64,000 nucleotides of DNA from Seriola aureovittata (taxonomy: Eukaryota > Chordata > Actinopteri > Carangiformes > Carangidae). The stretch is taken from contig NC_079375.1 in assembly GCF_021018895.1 (NCBI RefSeq), positions 4,617,560 to 4,681,559 of the forward strand, written 5' to 3'. The position numbers and the translations under genes are program-made. Position 1 is the stretch's first letter; every line of letters begins with the position of its first letter. The notes under the pieces were generated by a model. It was not told where the DNA came from and searched no databases. It saw only the letters and a program-made list of their open reading frames with translations. Below are positions 60,511 through 64,000 of the stretch, piece after piece.

Positions 60511-60610
60511 TGAAAAACTAACAAAAGGCTAAGTAAAGAGATGTCAATCAAGCGCGGTCCGGACACACCCACCTGGTCCTGAGCAGCTCGAGTGAAAACA
60601 CCTGTGTGAG

Positions 60611-63600
60611 AGGACCACAGCCAGAATGTGTCATTCTCACTGTTTCAGTGGTTTAACAGGGACAGTGCACACTGATAACTATTATTACTGTAAATACGTC
60701 ACAGTGGATAGTGGAAGCATGGTCACTGAGCCGTGCACATTATGTTGCCTGGACATGCAGGATGCATGCATTAGGTGGGATTACAATGGCTACCACTGCA
60801 CTTTATATTCAATTTTAGGAGTGATTTAAAAAGCAAAAATACCCACTTTGTGTCATTTATTAAAGAATTAGCTACTTGTGCTCCTGCTTGTGTGACCACT
60901 TCAAAGGTCTGACAGCTTAAACAAGCCATATTCATGCACGTTAACATCTCAGAGAAAGGAAGGTCTGTATACACCCCACGCACAAAAGTGTTTCAGATGG
61001 CAACGCTGAGGGAAAACAAACAAACAAATACGCAGTTCAGTGTTGGGGGGGGGGGGAGACGACTCACAGGCTCAGGCTACACCTTTTTACTTACAGCCTG
61101 TCAAAGCTGTCGGTCTCCTCCCCTTGACCTGGACCCTCCCCAGGCCTTGCTGCTGGAACAAAGCCCCCGCTGTGTGTGCCTGCTCTAGGGAGTCAGCCTG
61201 GGAGAAAGCCGGGCCGCCTCCATCGCGGCTACGAATGAGGCCATTCGGGCAAGCTGAGGTTAGGAGGGAGGTGGGGTGGTGGTGGTGGGGTGGGGGGGTT
61301 GGGCGTTTGTCGGGAGGCGGAATGACGAATGGGGTGTGTGTGGGAACCATGCCCCGGCCCGCCTGTCCACTTGTGAAAAGGGCCAGTACGCTGCCGATTT
61401 GCAATGCAGATCTCCCCCCCTCCTTGCAGGCTCACTTTGTGAAAAGGCGCATCAATGGCCGGCATAAAGCAGGCCTCCGCTGATGGCAAATGTCATTCCC
61501 ATTTTGATTCTTGACCCCTTTTTTTTTTTTTTCAAACTCGACCTGCTCCTCAAAAAAAAAAAAGAAAAAAACCCTCCCTCCTTTATTGTGCGCTTCGGTT
61601 GCAACTCGCTCTGTTTGTGGATTGCCACATTAGATTCCAAGGAGAGAAAAAAGAAAAAAGAAAACAAAGTTCAGAGCTCCCATTCACGTTGGGGCAGTAA
61701 TTGTCATTCACACTGAGACGGTGTGAAATACGTCAGGATAAGAATGAGAGAAAAGGAGCATTGGAAATTCCCTCCTCTGTTCGATGAGAAGTGAGCGTTG
61801 TTAACCATCGCGGTCATTATCGTTACACTCTAATTTGTCACTAAGCCATTTAACTCCAGCAGCTAAATAAATAGATAAATAACAAAGCCGGGGCTGGCGC
61901 TGCTGTAACTGGTGGCCGTGGTATTGAGGAGGGAGAAAGAAAAGGCCTTTCACATAACTTGTCCACTGAAACGCAAATAAGGACAAACTGGGAAGGAGCA
62001 AAAAGCCTGAAACGTTCTCCTCCGTGGAATTCTAAATCCTTTCAGGTTCTCAGAGACACAAAGAAACCGTTCCACATACAGATGAATAAATTGTTACCTT
62101 TTTTTTAAGCTTGCCCTTCCAGACAGCAATTCTGAAGGTGCTGGAGGTTCAATAAAGCCAAATTTCAGGATATAAATCCATGAAATATTCAAAGTTAAAT
62201 GATCGAATATTTACATTTTACCACATGCCCTCATTTAGACCTTTTTTAACAGCTATGTTTTCCAGCATCTGAATGAATCTGAAAAGCTTTTGTTTATTTC
62301 ATACCTCCGTTTTGGTGAGTCGTCCACCACTTTCTGAGATATCAGGATATAACAAAAGAAAACTGACTTGTCTTCACTTTATACTGAGTTGTGCTCAGCT
62401 GTATCCTCAGATATCCAAAACAAGTCAAAACTACACTATCTAGAGCTCTTAAGCAGTTAATTTACGGATCTCATTTTCACCCAGAAAACTTGTTTCTACC
62501 TTGGGAAATGTAAGTTGTTTAAATGCAGGTAAAACCCGATCGACTCATGTCACGATGCCAGGAGACGCGAGTGTGTTCGGGCCGAGATGGAGCTGCTAGC
62601 CGTCATGCAGACTACTAACACGGAGGGCGGGTTGGTGCACAGCAGCTACCGGCCAGTTAGCATGACTAGCATTGTTAGCGTAGTCTCTGTCTGTGCTGTG
62701 TTTAGCCAATTGACAGCATTAAAAATAAGGTGTAGCCAAAGAGGTTTCTGGTTCAACAGCACTGTGCTGGGCAGATCTGAAGGGCGTCACAGCACGGAAA
62801 AGGGGCAAAAACTGGTACGTTCACCCGGGTGCCAATCGGAGCCGGAGCCGATTAAATACCCATGATTACTACAGGGTCATTTGACTTTGCTGTATCTTCT
62901 CACAAGGCCCGGGATTGCCAAAGTAATGGGAACTAATTCACACAGTGTATGCATACATAAGCAGAAACAGCAGAATTTTGCAGTAAAGGTAGTAACCTAC
63001 CACCACTGCATGATCTTACTCTTTTGTACTGAATACTATATACTTCATATTTTATGTATTGCTATGAAGGTCTGTGTCAACACCTCTTGTCGTTTCTCCA
63101 TAGCAGTTTAATTTGAGTGTCCCAGTTAGCTCTAGCAACCAGAGTTTTCCCAAGGATCCATCTCAGTTCCTGGCTGGAGCCCAGTTTGTTTTCATTTCAG
63201 AGTTTGGATGAATTCCTCCCAGAGCCCCCCAGGATGAGGTCAACGTACAACATAATCAATGAAAAACATGATTTCTAGAGCAGTCACTGGCCTTTTGTAC
63301 ACACAGCGTAATCAGGAATTCGCTTATTGGTGTATTCCTCCGAGATGCATATGTGTGTACGTTTCACCAGGGGGGGGGGGGTCAAATCTCACGGTCAGGA
63401 GTGGATCAGGATTCAGCCGACACCACCGCGCCAGCTGCTCCGAGAGTTGAACTTGAAGCTGAACATTATAAAACCGGCCCCGGCTCCCCTGCTGTCCCAA
63501 ATGGGACGTGACGGGACGTGAAAGTGATGGACAACTTCAATTTATGAGAGAGATTTGATCTCCGACGGGCTACATGACTGATTTAGGCAATTCATTCCAT

Positions 63601-64000
63601 TCTTGCCTCAACTAGGTCAGACTGAGTTCATATCATGATACATTTGAAATGAAAAATGAGTTGAGCTGCTTTGACCATTACATGTCACCTTTTAGGTCAA
63701 ATAAACGTCCCAAAAAATTTCAGTAAACTGTTTTTGTTTTGTTTTTTTTATATAGAACAAGTATTATTATAAGTTCTAACTTTTTGTTTTAATGAGCTGA
63801 GGAAGGTTTGTTACCGAGCCGGAACTAAGCTTAATCTGCCTCATAGCTCCAAAAGCCAAAAAGACCTTTTTCATGATTCACTAGCAGAAATAAAGTGTCT
63901 GTGAACTCTGCGAGAAGGCAGAAGGATCTATTTTCACCTCTTAGAAGTGCCATCATTTGGAAGGTGGAAGTACACGCTCTAAATCGCATCCTGGTGAGCT
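60611..64000. other. unassigned sequence with G-rich runs and one candidate conserved block
   Basis: G runs at 61044-61056 and 63370-63380, G/GGT-rich sequence at 61270-61312, and A/T runs at 61518-61570. Positions about 61590-61990 are high-complexity with GTAATTGTCATT-type homeodomain cores and may be conserved non-coding DNA. A frame at 61040-61483 is open on both strands without homology. No gene recognised to the end of the window. Confidence 0.4.

Larger units (their letters stand above)
59484..60610. repeat. repeat cluster with three copies of a 20-bp CACAGGTGTTTTCA-type end
   Basis: CTCACACAGGTGTTTTCACT lies at 60187-60206, its exact inverted copy at 60591-60610, and a near copy (first 18 bases) at 59484-59501 in the same orientation as the first. 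The inner pair frame a 424-bp region. LINE-derived remnants lie inside. This suggests a transposon with inverted ends, or nested insertions; the family is not assigned. Confidence 0.55.

Noticed and set aside
61040..61489. Overlapping forward (147 codons) and reverse frames
   Set aside because: Both frames are open through G/GGT-rich sequence; no homology and no splice or start context.

Overview
This 64 kb window looks like intergenic or deep-intronic DNA from a teleost fish, probably a percomorph. The clues are dense (AC)n/(GT)n microsatellites, many poly(A)/poly(T) and poly(C)/poly(G) runs, and remnants of repeat families that I recognise from teleost genomes (Ty3/gypsy LTR elements, hAT-like and TTAA-flanked non-autonomous transposons, tRNA-type SINEs, L2/Rex-like LINE ends). 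I found no rRNA, tRNA, CRISPR array or bacterial-style operon, and no exon chain that I can assign to a host gene. The only recognisable protein-coding homology is a broken retrotransposon RNase H domain at 8758-9198. The longer open frames elsewhere are mostly open on both strands, or are translations of microsatellites and homopolymers.

Layout. Positions 1-8745 are mostly single-copy-looking sequence with a degraded interspersed repeat at 2541-2734, a possible LINE tail at 3210-3350 and a CA/TG cluster near 6.8-7.0 kb. Positions 8758-9859 hold the 3' end of a Ty3/gypsy element: RNase H, stop, polypurine tract, 605-bp LTR. Positions 9.9-11.2 kb are TG-rich with a diverged 108-bp tandem duplication. 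Positions 12-24 kb contain the most unusual item, a gapless 138-bp sequence present twice (16384-16521 and 19728-19865, about 93% identical), plus a hAT-like element at 23321-23669 with a target-site duplication. Positions 25-39 kb hold scattered SINE, TTAA-family and tandem repeats and several candidate conserved non-coding stretches. Positions 39.5-51 kb are the transposon-rich part: an LTR-like copy, a hAT element with 8-bp target-site duplication, a cluster of MITE fragments at 41.9-42.5 kb, a SINE, a LINE-like repeat, and a solo LTR inserted cleanly in a TTAA-family element. Positions 51-64 kb are mostly unassigned, with a CRE plus X-box-like motif pair at 54.7 kb and an inverted-repeat cluster carrying LINE remnants at 59.5-60.6 kb.

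How it fits together. There is no pathway here. The window reads as a gene-poor region in which several generations of mobile elements have been inserted into, or nested within, sequence that may carry distal regulatory elements. Repeat family names rest on my recognition of typical teleost consensus sequences and on comparisons made inside this window. Candidate conserved elements are inferences that need cross-species alignment.
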